Below, one piece after another: positions 33,115-45,120 of a DNA stretch of 64,000 nt (positions within the stretch are counted from its first letter, which is position 1; each line of letters begins with the position of its first letter). The stretch is from Scedosporium boydii (taxonomy: Eukaryota > Ascomycota > Sordariomycetes > Microascales > Microascaceae), in NCBI GenBank assembly GCA_002221725.1, contig NJFT01000092.1:80028-144027 (forward strand). The letters run 5' to 3'. The translations under genes and the position numbers were made by a program. The notes beneath the pieces are model-generated. The model had not been told where the DNA came from. It made no database searches and saw only the letters and a program-made list of their open reading frames with translations.

Positions 33115-35293
33115 ATGGCCGAAGAAGACATCCTCAAGACCGACCTGCTCATCATCGGAGCTGGTCCTGCTGGCGCTTCACTTGCTTGCTTCCTAGCTTC
33201 ACATGGTAATGAAGTTGTTAATCTCTAGTTCAATGCAATTAGGGTGTAATTGAGACTAATATGAATTCATTTCCCAGGCAGGACTGGCATCATGATTGCC
33301 AGGGACCCGTGGTCTGCAGAGACCCCAAGAGCTCACATTACCAACATGGCTGGACTAGGTATGGGAGATTCCTCGATCACTAACTCGCTTCCATATGAAC
33401 GATTAGGAAAACTAGAAGTTGGCCTCCCTAACACATCTTTGTAGAATGCCTCAGAGATATTGGCCTCGAGGAGAAATGTCTCGCTCTAGCAACAGAGGGG
33501 AAAAATATGGCACACACCAGGTGGTGCCACACCATGGCCGGTGAAGAATATGCCCGTATCTACTCTTGGGGAAATGACCCCAAGAGGAAAGTAAGTCATC
33601 CACAAGCATGGAGACAAGGCGGGGTTGATCCAATGCATTCACATACTTACAAGTGAACAAGGGAGAATACGACGCTGCGAGTCCGTGCAACCACGTAGAT
33701 CTCCCTCAGACCGAGCTCGAACCCATCCTCACCCGCCACGCCGCCCACAACGGCTGGAAGCTCGTCTTCAACACCGAATTCGTCCACTGCGAGCGCCCCA
33801 GCCCCGACGTCATCATCAGCGAGGTCCACGACCGAGTCTCCAACCGCACCTACAAGATCCAGTCCCGCTTTCTCTTCGGCTGCGATGGTGCCCGCAGCCA
33901 GGTCGTGCGCGACCTCAACATCCCCCTCATCAAGAAGCCCGGCCAAGGGCTCGCGCTGAACATCTTGGCACGCGCGGACATGTCGCACTTGATGCAGTAC
34001 CGCACCGGTAACCTTCACTGGGCCTTCTTGCCGGAGAAGGAGCATCCTATCTGGGGCTGGGCTGCGGTCGTGCGCATGGTGAGGCCGTGGTATGAGTGGA
34101 TGTTCATCTTCTTGCCGCAGCCGGGCGCGGATGTTACCTTGGACTCGATGAACGCGAGTCATGATGAGTATATGGCGAGGGTGAAGGAGCTTATTGGAGA
34201 TGATTCCATTGATGTGGAGATTTTGGATATTAGTAAATGGTGGATTAACGAGATTGTCGCTGAGCAGTACACCGATGGCAACGTGTAAGTTGAGAGCCGA
34301 CGTATTTTCTGCTCATGAAGGAAAGAATCAGCGCCCTGCTAACAAGACACCAACCTGCCCAGATTCTGTCTTGGCGATGCCGTACACAGACATCCACCAT
34401 TCAACGGCCTCGGTTCCAACACCTGCATCCAAGACGCTTTCAACCTCGCCTGGAAAATCTCCTACGTAATGTCCGGCAAAGCCGGCCCCTCCCTCCTCTC
34501 CTCTTTCTCCCCCGAGCGCCAGCCCGTCGGCGTCGACGTCATCACCCGCGCCAACCAGGGGCTCCGCGACCACACGCCCTGGATGGAAACCATCGGCATG
34601 CTCGAGCCATCAGTCGAGAAGCGCCGCGAGATCCTCGCCGAGTTCGAAGATCTCGGCGAAAAGGGCCGGCGTCGTCGCGAGGAGTTCCATCGGAACATCG
34701 AGATTACCTCGAGTGAATTCCACGGGCTGGGCGTCGAGATGAACCAGCGATACCAATCCGCTGCCGTCTATGTCGACGACGAGGAGGTGCCTCCGCCGCC
34801 TGTACCAGCCGATCCTGTCAAGGAGTACCAGATCGGGACGTATCCCGGCAAGCGGCTTCCTCACGCTTGGCTCAATTCGCGCGAGCCTAGGAAGCAGTTC
34901 TCTACAATTGACCTGGCGGGCCACGGCCGTTTCTGTCTCATTACTGGACCCTCTGGTGCCGAGGCATGGAAGAAGGCTGCTGCCACGGTGTCGGAGAGTG
35001 TCGGCGTTGAGATTAAGGCATACTCGATTGGCTGGAAGCAGGACTGCGAGGATGTGTACTTTGACTGGGCGAGGAGGAGAGAGGTGGAGGAAGATGGGTG
35101 TGTGCTTGTTAGACCGGACAGGTTTGTCGCTTGGCGAGCTATGAAGATGATAGAAGATCGAGAGGGGAGGCTGGAGAAAGTAATGCGTAGCGTCTTGGCG
35201 CTGGATGAGCTTGGTGTTCCGAGGAACGGCATCACGGTGCCTGAACCGACCCAAAACGGCCAGAATGGTCAGAATAGATACAGTCTTGTCTGA
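33115..35293 (+). CDS. FAD-dependent aromatic-ring monooxygenase (phenol hydroxylase / TfdB-like)
   Basis: Five exons, 33115-33205, 33278-33358, 33445-33590, 33662-34284 and 34363-35293, join to 623 residues. The class A flavoprotein fingerprints are all present: GAGPAGASLACFLA (dinucleotide fold, residues 17-30), the DG motif FGCDGARSQVVRD, and the GD motif CLGDAVHRHPPFNGLGSNTC that contacts the FAD ribityl chain. The C-terminal 200 residues form the thioredoxin-like extension seen in phenol 2-monooxygenase and 2,4-dichlorophenol 6-monooxygenase relatives; it contains PGKRLPHAWL and GRFCLITGPSG. Such enzymes use NAD(P)H and oxygen to hydroxylate phenolic rings. The substrate cannot be read from sequence. 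The next gene downstream is a zinc alcohol dehydrogenase on the same strand, 0.95 kb away, which could act on related substrates; that is inference. Confidence 0.88.
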
Positions 35294-36242
35294 GTTTCCT
35301 CGGCCAGAATTAGATGAACACATAGCTTTACGACTGAGCGGTATTCCTCGATTCCTTTTTCTTTTCATCAGCTTGAGAAGGGGGCTGTTGCCCAGAACTA
35401 TTTTCCCGTACGACGCGAAGGATCCAGCACAAGGAAATAAGCTTAAGCGCTACGATTCCCTTCTGAGCCTCGCACCCCCAAAGGCGACACTCAACTTGAA
35501 GAGTATATATCGTCGTGATGGCGTCAAAGCCTACGCCGACTTACTTCCAACGTCATAGTTGTGGAACCGTCGACGTCGTGGCAGCGCCAACAGACTTCCC
35601 TTCTCTCCCTTGCGCATTTAAACTGCGAGATAATCCTGATGTGATTCAACAAAAGCCCCCAATTTAAATCTTCAACGTTCTAGAAAACGTACGACCCGCG
35701 TCCCAGAAGCCCGTCCTTCAACATCTTTTTAGCTCGGAGCTTCCCCACAACCGTGCCTCATAATGACAGCTGTATTGCCCCCTCCATCAACGGACAACCT
35801 GCTTTGTCGGTTCAATCTTTTCGACGTTCTAGACCCATGGATCATATAATCCGAAAAACCAAGGACGATGCCAGTAGACTCAACTTATAGAGGATTCCGC
35901 CCCCGAGTAAGTGGCGGCCCTGAATCATCTCCTCTCCCATAAAAACCCCCAATCCATCACATCATGGGATAAACTTCTAGGGTACACGTTGCTCTTCTCC
36001 ACTTGAGATCTAGAAATCGAGGGTGTAATCTCATGAAGTGTTATGATATCCCGACAGAGAGAGGCCCCTATCTCCTCTTTCCCGTCGGGAGGACGAATAT
36101 ATAATAGCCCAGCCTAAACCGCAGTCCTCCGATCTCGAGTATCGACCATTCAGCAGCTGCAATAGGGATCACAGCAGAGCAATACTGAACCCATAGAAAC
36201 ACCAAATCCACTACCAAAAGAACACCCCAAAACACTGACAAA
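35294..36242. other. Intergenic with promoter of the alcohol dehydrogenase gene
   Basis: No coding signal. A TATA-like TATATAATA lies at 36098-36106, about 137 bases before the ADH start codon, and the leader after it is C/A-rich, as in well-expressed fungal genes. Confidence 0.55.
36098..36106 (+). promoter_or_regulatory. TATA-like element of the alcohol dehydrogenase gene
   Basis: TATATAATA lies 137 bases upstream of ATG 36243, at a distance normal for filamentous-fungal TATA boxes. Confidence 0.5.
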
Positions 36243-37562
36243 ATGGCAGCCCCCATGATGCAAACCGCCTACCAGCCCCACCCCTCCCTCAAAATGAAAG
36301 CCGCCGTCTGGAAAGGCAACAAGAACATCTCCATCGACGAGGTCCCCAAACCCACCATCACCACCCCCAACGACGCCATTGTCCACGTCACCCACTGCAC
36401 CATCTGCGGCTCCGACCTGCACATGTACGAGGGCTCCATCGACAAGAGCATGAAGAAGGGCGACATCATGGGCCACGAGGCCATCGGCGTCGTCGAGGAG
36501 GTGGGGCCGCAGGTGCGCAATTTGCAGAAGGGCGATAGGGTCATTATCATGCCTGTCATTGCTTGCGGGGATTGTTTCTATTGTAATAGGGGGGAGTATT
36601 CTCTTTGTGATAAGATGGATCCGAATCATGAGATGCATGACATGTACGGACATCGCTTGGCGGGTATCTTTGGCTATACGCAGGTCTTTGGTGGATATCC
36701 CGGCGACCAGGCTGAGTTCTGCCGTGTCCCTAACGCGGATCTCGTCTGCGTCAAGATCCCCAAGGACATCGACCCGAAGAAAGTCCTCGGCTTGGCCGAC
36801 GTCACCTTGACGGCCTGGCACGCTTGCGAACTGGCAGAGGTCAAGGAAGGCAGCACGGTTGGCGTCTGGGGCTGCGGCCCAGTCGGCCTCTCGATCCAAC
36901 GACTAGCCAAGCTACGTGGTGCGAAGAAGATCTACGCCATGGACTACGACGAAAAGCGCCTTCAGATGGCCAAGTCGTTCGGCATGATCCCCGTCGATGA
37001 GTCCAAGCACAAGGACACGGCCGGCTACATCCTCTCCCAGGAACCTCGGGGTCTGGACTGCGCCATTGACGCGGTCGGCTACAGGTGTGAGGTTTCGGGA
37101 AAGCACAAGGCCACGAGGTCTGGCCCTGGTGAGGGAGGCAGCTGCGAGGCTGTCAACGAAATCATCAAGGCGACCAAGAAGAGGGGCAACGTTGCTCTTA
37201 TTGGCGATTTCTTCTTCACGACGAATAACTTTCCCATTGGCGCTATGATGGAGAAGGGCATCACAGTTCGTGGTGGCCAGCTTTTTGCGCAGAAGGTAGG
37301 ATCAGGCGAGCACCACATTCACGCATGGTATCTCTAGAGGGAGAGACTAACGAATAATCGTGACCAGTACATGGCGCAGCTGCTGGAACTTGTCCTGAAC
37401 GGCAAGTACGATCCCTCGTGGATGTTCACCGCTGAGGACCAGCTCGAGAATGTCGGCGATTGCTATAAGAAATTCTTTTCGCATCAGGTCCCTGGTGGAC
37501 TCAAAGTCCTCATGAAAACCGAGTATGGTCGCCAGCTCGAAGCCTCCGGAAAATACGCCTAG
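36243..37562 (+). CDS. Zinc-dependent alcohol dehydrogenase (formaldehyde-dehydrogenase-like MDR)
   Basis: Two exons, 36243-37295 and 37368-37562 (intron 37296-37367), give 415 residues. Catalytic zinc ligands are Cys55 in CGSDLH and His78-Glu79 in MGHEAIGVVEEVG. The structural-zinc lobe has CGDCFYCNRGEYSLC. The cofactor fold follows with GVWGCGPVGLSIQRLAK and the acidic MDYD end of strand 2 (NAD preference). A long insertion with YGHRLAGIFGYTQVFGGYPGDQAEF and the terminal FTAEDQLENVGDCYKKF place it in the 'FDH-like' branch of the medium-chain reductases rather than among fermentative ADHs. Members oxidise alcohols or S-hydroxymethyl-glutathione-type adducts; the substrate here is unknown. 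Codon use is strongly C-biased at the start, suggesting high expression. It follows the FAD monooxygenase on the same strand. Confidence 0.9.
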
Positions 37563-38094
37563 AGGGGGTCGGAAGAGGGGGAGCCTTTAACGAAGAGATG
37601 ATGGTTATGATGATGGGCATGATTCAGCTGGGAGCAGAGGTGTTGAGGGGCGGTTGTGGTAGTGTAACAAATTGAATTTGCGTTTCGAAAGAATTGGAAG
37701 CTTGAACCAGGCAAGGGGACAGGAGACTCGTAAACCTGATCGTAACAATCCCAACAGAGCAAGACACAAACTGGATAGCACAGATCACCCTAAGAAATAA
37801 TATCAAATATTAGTCCGCCTACTTAAGGCACATCCTGAAGAATAACCGGTATGTGACGTAAAGGAAGACTCTTGTCTCGAAGAAGCAAGAATGAAGACTG
37901 TTGGGAACAGAATCCCAGTGGTTGCATCTAACAAGAAGAGATGGAGACTGTGGCATCACCATCTTCATAATCCTAGGCGTGCTAGATATTCCGCGCGCCT
38001 CTGGGCATTGGAACTCTTCATGACAGGGTCGCGTTTCCCATCCATAGGGCAGAGCAACTCGACACCAGAATGCCCGTAAACACCATTCGGCACC

Positions 38095-39329
38095 TCAGGC
38101 ACACCGGCCGTCATGCGCCGTTTCTGAATTTCGGCTTCTCCTCTTGTGAGTGCGAGCCTTGAAATAGTTCTCCTCGTCTTCGGTATGTCCGTATGAGCAA
38201 TCAAGTCCGTAGCGGCGTTTCGTACCCTAGCGACAGCGTTGGTGTGGGGTCCTGTCGCTCGTCTTTGCCCGGCCCTTCTGTTTCTTGACATTGTGATCGA
38301 CTGCTATAAAGCCGTCATCCTCGATAACCAGTCCATTGTTGTTATTATCGTCATCATTGTTATTGCCGCCATCATCATATTAGCCATCTTCGCCCACTGA
38401 CAGCTCTTGAAATCGATTTGAGGTCTCCACAACAACGTCCGAACCTCTCCCGTGTTGCTGAAAATATTCTAGATAAGGGAGTACGCGAAGCCCATACGTC
38501 CGAAAAGACTCCTTCGCCTTGAAAAATAATTCCGTCTTTTCATCCGAGCTCAGTACCTTCACCGAAACTGGGATGAGGACCAAGTCCTGGCGGTTATTGC
38601 CGGTGATGTAGTTATAGGTCGGGAACCGTAAACGGGACCGAAATTCCTCGATCCCGTCGGCCTTGGATATCGCATCCATAATCACGATGCTGTGCAGGTC
38701 GATCGTATTCCGGTCGATAAGGAAGACGGCATGGTTGAATCCAATTCTGTCGATGAAATTGTCGAGGTAATGCACTAGGATGCCGCTTTCCTCCCTTTGC
38801 TTATATGCTGCGGCAAGCCCAATCTCCCAAGACCAAATGTGCACCCGAAAACTGTTTTCTGTGATTTTCTGAACGGCGACGTCAAGATCTCTGTCCCCGG
38901 AGATAATGATGAACACACTGGCCCTTGAAGCGGACAGATCCTTCCACATGTCGTCAATAGAATCCGCAATTATCTTGCCGTCCACCTCCTTTTCACGTCC
39001 TGCCCACTTACTCCGCACAGAAGTGCTCACTTTCACATCGTGCGACTCGATTGCTCTCCAGACCGTGTCCACTGGAGGAGGCTTCGATCCGTACAGCTTG
39101 ATGTTCAGGGTGAAGGTCTTTTCTTCATGGGTTAGATCGGATTCTTCCAGTAGGACATGACCGACGTCGAAGCGTCATGTAGGATCCCCTCTTGCGTCGT
39201 AGCCTTGTCTCTCGGCCCAGTTTTTTTTGTCCCAGAATCCATAGGTTGGAGTTGTCGATGTAGACTGGAATCTCGAATGTTCACCTGTCCCGGATAGGGG
39301 AAGCTAGCGCTTGTTGAAGGCAGTGCCAT
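38095..39329 (-). pseudogene. Broken NYN-domain (PIN-like RNase) plus CCCH finger gene
   Basis: Read on the minus strand, one conserved protein is spread over interrupted frames. It may start at ATG 39329 (MALPSTSASF...). After an apparent frameshift near 39280 comes the NYN nuclease opening IPVYIDNSNLWILGQK. A run of eight A (39228-39221) then shifts the frame by one before NWAERQGYDARGDPT, and a TGA (39177-39175) interrupts that segment. The longest open part (39174-38383) holds KLYGSKPPPVDTVWRAIE, GKEKKVD-like GREKEVDGKIIADS, and the active-site strand IIISGDRDLDVAV. A TAA (38382-38380) and a TAG (38229-38227) lie in a tail that is still protein-like in the same frame and ends in a CCCH-like LDCSYGHTEDEENYF with one expected Cys replaced by Arg. 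No GT-AG intron removes these lesions. Sequencing error could explain one of them, hardly all. Confidence 0.75.
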
Positions 39330-40726
39330 GGCGAGAGAGTACAAGGCCAGAGAGTTTCGTGGAATTGGCGCGAATAGGGACGACCTTGACTTGAGAAGAA
39401 TTGTATTTCAGGATTGCTCATCAAGAAGTTAGTTGTAGGATGTTGAAAGATCCCCAACGAAAGGGTCAGTGGTTGAGGCCTGATAATAAAGACCACGCAC
39501 TCATCTCAACCCTGATATTGTTTAAAACGAGGCTGCCAAAATTACAGGCTGGTCGCGCTGCGGGCGAAGGGTCGAGCGATCATGCCATTGCTCGTGCTAC
39601 CTACCATAAAACCAATCTCCAGAGTTTTGCGCAGAGGGGAGGTAGTGGTTGGATGAACAAGCCCCTCGTCTCCTTACCACTATCCAATCGTCGGATGTTA
39701 TATTGTTGAGAGTCGGTCTCTGCTTGAACCTTGGATACGTGTTCAAGGTACCAGCCGTCTGCTCTGCAAGAGGCTTGCTGCGTATTTTGCGCAGACGACG
39801 AATCCTCCAGAGGCCATGAGGATCAGGCATATCAGACACACCAAGTACAAGTAAAAAGTAGAGCAGGTTAGTAGGATCACCGGGTAAGGTATCGAGGACT
39901 TGGGCTCGATAGGAATTAGACGTAGTGCATCAAGGGCATCAAGGGGGCAATGAGTAGAACGAGGACAAAATTGAATCAAACATCCTTTCCATTCATTAAA
40001 AACGTAACGAAGTCCATTGCTCACGACCAAAAATGGGTATCTTCCAAGCCATAATCCATTCATTCATCTCAAGAGCGAAACAAAAACCAGAAAAAAAGAA
40101 AAAAAAAAAGAAGAAAAAAGGAGAAAAAACAGAAGAACAGAAAAGAGAAAAACAAATCTAAACAAAACCAAACTCCAGGCTGTATGCGCTCAAATAGGGT
40201 ATGCGATGCGATGCGATGCGGGCCAATGCAAAAGGCACTGCTGTCGTGAGCGGATTTCGTTACGCCTTCATGGTCCTGTATAACACTTTCTTGACCATTG
40301 TCAAGTGCTTCATTCCTTCAAAGCAGCCCGGTGCCTATACCGTCTTGTTATGTTGTCCAACCACCCGCATCGAGGACTAACTTCTTAAGTGATAGTGTTG
40401 ATATCATGTAATCGTGTGGAAGTGTCGACATCGGAATTTTGTTGGGGCTTAGAGGCATATGTCCTCGTTGTGAACGCCCAATGGTTGTCAAGTTGTTGCG
40501 CGGCATGGATGTCGTTCTGGGGCTAAGGAAAGTCTTGAGGCCGAGGTATACAGCCTTGTGAGCCTCTCCGCACTGATGAGGATGCCATGGCCGTCCAGGT
40601 GAGAAATCGAATAGCCTGGAAGAGGAGGAAAAAGAGGAACAACTGCCTTCATCCCAAGGTTGGGGAAAGTCATCCTTAGGCTCGTGCCAGGGTTGGCTAC
40701 GTCAACCTTCGACGCCTGCCTGCCCC
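39330..40726. other. Intergenic, no gene seen
   Basis: This is non-coding DNA between the broken NYN gene and the stop of the large repeat-containing gene. It includes an A-rich stretch at 40080-40170 and tandem GATGC units at about 40201-40219. Small frames on both strands lack features. Confidence 0.5.
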
Positions 40727-43700
40727 TTACTGGCCCGATCGTGTCGACGATCGGGTCAGCCTTCGCGTAGGCGCCGCGACCGCACCCGCCTTGGACTTCA
40801 CTGGGCCCTTCTTTGCAGCTGGCTTCTTGACGCCAGCGGACTGTGTCAGCGTCGGCGTGGCCGCCCTGGCCGACGACTTCGAACTCCCCGAAGAGGCAGA
40901 CTTGGCAGCAGCCGGCTTCGGAGGCCGACCAACACGCCGCTTCGCCACCGGAGTTCCCTTCGCCACAGGCTCCGGGGCAGGAGCTGCGGTCATCTCCTCA
41001 TCCTCTTCTTCTTCGTCGTAGATGAATCGCTCGTCTTCGCCCCACGAGACCGCCTTCTTCGCCTCCGCCTTTCCAGCCCGCGCCACTCTCGCGTCATGGA
41101 CTTCCTTAAGTTCCTGCATGCGGAGGGCGTGAGGGTTCTCCCGCTGTCGGGCGAGGACTTCCTCGGGCATCTGTGCCTTGCCTTTGTTACGTCGGGTATT
41201 AGCCCGTGTAACAGCGGCAAGGTCCGCCTCTCGGCTGCCCGACCCTCCTCCGACAACTCCGGATCCCACCCTAACCGGGATCCTGGAGTTGCCGTCAGCC
41301 GAGGGCTCCTGGGCCCTCGACTTCACCCTGCTCGAACGTCGCAAAGGCGCGACCTTTGGAGCTCCACTGCTCCTGGTGCGCTTCGCGGGTGGTTCTGAGG
41401 CATCCACCGCCTTCGCCTCGCCGACATCTCCCGCCTTCCGCTTGGTGCCAGCCTTCTTAGGACTCGAGCTATTAGCGTCGATATGTCCCAGAGGAAGGCG
41501 TGGCGCGGGAGAGCCGGTGAGCGTCGTCGCCATCCGGGCTTGAGTCTCAGCCGACCTGGCCGCCTTACTGGCCTTGTGCTGGTTAAGAAACTTCCCCAAA
41601 TAGGCTCGATCTTCCGCCTCTTGAGCCTCGGCTAGGTCATCTGGTCGAGTGAGACGCGAGGATTGAGGGGTACAGCTACCCTTCCCAGGCTCAAACGAAG
41701 ACCCTTGCTTCTGAGGACTGCTGCTCCGCAATGGAGTAACATTCTCAGAAACTTGGGAATTCAGAGCGCACATGGAGGGGGCCGTGATTGCCTTGGGGGT
41801 TTCAGCAACATGGGCGGGAGTGGAGACCTTGTGTGACTGTGATTTGAGAGGGGTGGCGATTGGCTCGGTGTCGATAGTGGCCGGGGTTGTTTCGGGATGA
41901 GCGATGGGAGTATGAGCGGTAGGGGTAGACGGCATGGGGTTCTCAGCCGCTTTCTCTTTTGGAGACGGAGTGACCTCGACGTTCTGCTCGACTCGATGGG
42001 TAAAATCAGGTGCCAATGATTGAGGAGTTGTTGGCATGGTCTTCTCTACCGAAGGAGTTGCCGGGGGACTCGACTGCGTAGGCTTAGGCGGGGTAGGCGT
42101 GGCCGTCTTAGTTGCCGTGGCAGTGGTCGTAGCCGTTGGGGTCGCAGTGTCAGTGGAGGGTGCGGTGGTAGCTTTCTCTGGCTTAGAGGGGGTGGAGGGA
42201 GAAGATAGAGGTGCGTCTTGATCGGCGGACCCAGCGGCTTCTTCGCGAGGAGTAATCGAGGGTGAATCTTCAACCAATACACCGTCGTGCCCTACCCGAG
42301 TGATTGTCTGATGACGAGGAGTATTCATAAGATCGCCAAGAATAAGTGCGGCAGGGGTATCTGACTGGCCGGCGGGAATGTCGGCATCGTTCCTGGCAAC
42401 CGGGGACGTATCCTTGAGCTGCGGAGTTTGGAGTTGGGGAGATGGAGATGAGACTGCTTGAGCGCCAATGTTATAACGGGGCGAATTGAATTCGGCATTC
42501 AGGACGACGATAGTGGGCGTGTCAGGAAGGTCGCCAACAAGCTGGTCTGTATTGTTTGAAAGGAAAGACGCGTCATCCGTTCCAGATTCCTCTACTGGAG
42601 ACGATTGGTGATGAAGGTGGATGTTAAGAGTCGGATCCTCCACATCGGTTCCAGATTCCTGCACTGCGGACGAATGATGGATATTAAGAGTCGGATCCTC
42701 CGCCATCAAGTTGGTATAGTAAGTTCCTGATGGGGATTGGGTTGGAGTCTCGACGTTGAGGTGAATGTTATACGTCGCGTCATTGTCAGAGTGCGGAATG
42801 ATAGGGACGGACATCTCCATGACTTCTTTGAGCTCCTCTGTGTCCATGTCGAAGAAGGAATGTTCATCATCTTCTTGTTCGGATTCTGGCTTGGGAGAGT
42901 TCTGGCCATTAATGTTGTATCTAGGCGTGTTCCATTCAGAGTTGAGAACAATCGCAGTAGGGGTATCCGGGAGGTTGTTCACGAGTTCATCCGTATTGGT
43001 CGACATGAAAGATTCATCTTCGGTTTCAACGTCTTCAGCATTCTGGACTTGTCGAAGAGGACTAGGATCGGCAGGTCGGTTCAGGGAGAAGCGGGGCGTG
43101 AAATCGGGCCTGCGTGTGAATTTCGCTGGAGTTTGAGGAACCTCATTGATGGACTTATTGAAATCAGTTGAAGCGCTAACAGCTTCAAGACTCTTCTCTG
43201 CCTTGATAGGGCTGTCCTCAAGTAGTTCAGGAGCCGCATGAAGGGCAGGAGAAACGAAACCAACCTCGTCACCAAGGACGATAGCCGTCGGTGTATCAGG
43301 CAACCCAGCAATCAATTCATCCGTATTTGTCGACAAGAATGAGACGTCCTCCAAAGGTGTGCCTTCAACGCTTTCAGCCCCGCTTACCGAGACGCGAGGA
43401 GTAGCCAACAATGTGCTAGAATCATTCCGCGATGTTGCCCAACCTACCACTTCACGGCCGCCATTGATACTAGGACGCTTCGATGTCTTGCGATTGAGTG
43501 GGGATTCGGGTTCATCACCAATTGTAGCGTCGGTATCGTCGTGGATAGGTGTGCCTAGGAGGTTCGACTGAGAGAAAAAGGCAGCGAATCTGGCGGGCAT
43601 CTTGAACCTCACAAAGAGACGCGAACCTTCCCTCTCTACAACAACCTTCGCATCGATAGATCCGTTTGAAATTTGTTCCGCGACCTTGGCCAAACTCTGG

Positions 43701-45120
43701 GCAACGGCGAAGGATTTCCGATTGAAAATGTCCAAGTTGGTTTTTGTGTCGACAATCATCGGGGAAGGCTCATTCGAGTCGAGCAGTTGGAAGCTGTCAG
43801 TCCGCTCGGAGAAGTCAAACCTAACGCTTCTCAAGTCACGGTACTTCAGCTGCTGCATCATCGAATCTTCGATAGTAGCGCTCATGTCGGGCCCCTCTCC
43901 CTCTCCAGTCCTCGAGCGGAGGCTGGACGACTGGGCGTGGCCCGTCTCTCCAGAGGGGTTAACACTCAATGCGCCTCCATTCGTGAAAACATGAACGGGT
44001 GTACTGGCGGACATTGAAGATGTCTCCTTTTTGGTGAGAGAATCGGAAGGAGGTGAGAGAGATGGAGGACGGCCGTCGGGTAACTGGTTCTCTTTCGAGG
44101 GAGAGGGAGAAGGAGAAAGCTTTCCGATGCCCCATTTGATCGAGTCGGCGATTTTCTTAACTGGAGACCAGAGGGAAATTCTTGGCGTCTCGGGTTCTAT
44201 CTCCTCCAAAATGGTGGGGAGACTGGGTTGTCCATGGACCTTAAGCTTGATTGGAACCGTAGGATTGAGTTCTCGACCTAGCTTCACGCCGAGCGTCTCA
44301 ACCATCAACGGGACGGTAAGTGCCTTGCCAAGGATGGTCGACATTGCCTGAAGGTTGGACAAGAGAGATGGTTCAAGAACGGCTACTGGCTCCAGTTCGT
44401 AACCGGAGGGCTCGAGTTGGCGTTTCTGTCGGATAACGGATGCGGTGTCATCTTCCTGAATAGGCAAAACCTCGTCGACAAACAGGTTGTTTCGGGTGTG
44501 GACTAGCATATGGTTAGTTAGGAACCGAATAATAACAAGATTTTAATGGACGTACCCTGAGCACTGAGCTGGTCCCAGAAGCCGGCATATTCCACACCGG
44601 TCTCGAGATATTCGTGGTCCGTAACCCGGTCCCTGAGAACGGCAGGTTGGGCGCAACGCTTCTTGGCATAATGGCCATCGGTGGTAATGGGACGGCGAGG
44701 GTGGACATGGATGAGATCGGCTCGCTTTCCAATTCGCTTGCCGGATCGTCGAGAAGGGACTGTGACTCTGTCCCAGGTCTGCAGCCTTCGCTGGGTCGGA
44801 TCGTAGGCAAAAGGGTTTTGTGGGTAAAATCTGTTGATAAACAGGACAGGTTAGCAGGGCGTTGGTCGGAGCTAAGTTCAGTGGGCAGCCACATGGAGAG
44901 TACGCGGAGTGATGAAGCGGTAGCAATTGGGAAAGGAAACGCGTACAGATAGGCGGTGATTCGGCCATTGTTGTTGAGCCAAGCTTCATCCGCGGGCAGA
45001 CTGCCCATGGGGCTCGTCTGAATAGCATCGGCACTATCAAGTCGTTAGTAGGGTAAGTCTTCTAAACACTTGGGAGCTGGGAAAAGTCGCGTACATCGAT
45101 GCAGTTGGTTGGAACGCCAT
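40727..45120 (-). CDS. Large unassigned protein with acidic NTDEL/LPDTPT repeats and AT-hook-like motif
   Basis: Four minus-strand exons, 45120-45095, 45033-44947, 44830-44556 and 44502-40727, join in frame to 1387 residues; the three introns (61, 116 and 53 bases) are GT-AG. Residues 1-130 look folded and conserved-type (NPFAYDPTQRRLQTWDRVTV, VEYAGFWDQLSAQ). A second ordered-looking block about residues 325-460 contains RSVRFDFSERTDSFQLLD and VVVEREGSRLFVRFKMPARF. The middle carries three near copies of a unit of about 37 residues: acidic start, SF(L/M)S(T/N)NTD(E/Q)L, LPDTPT, then VL. A weaker fourth copy follows, along with EDPTLNIH duplications. Long Pro/Thr/Ser-rich and basic stretches come next, with KRRVGRPPKPAA as an AT-hook-like motif near the C-terminus. 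A nuclear, chromatin-associated role is plausible from composition; I do not recognise the family. Confidence 0.75.

Noticed and set aside
40791..44351. Many plus-strand frames of 60-144 codons opposite the large repeat gene
   Set aside because: They are shadows of the repetitive, GC-rich minus-strand coding exon.
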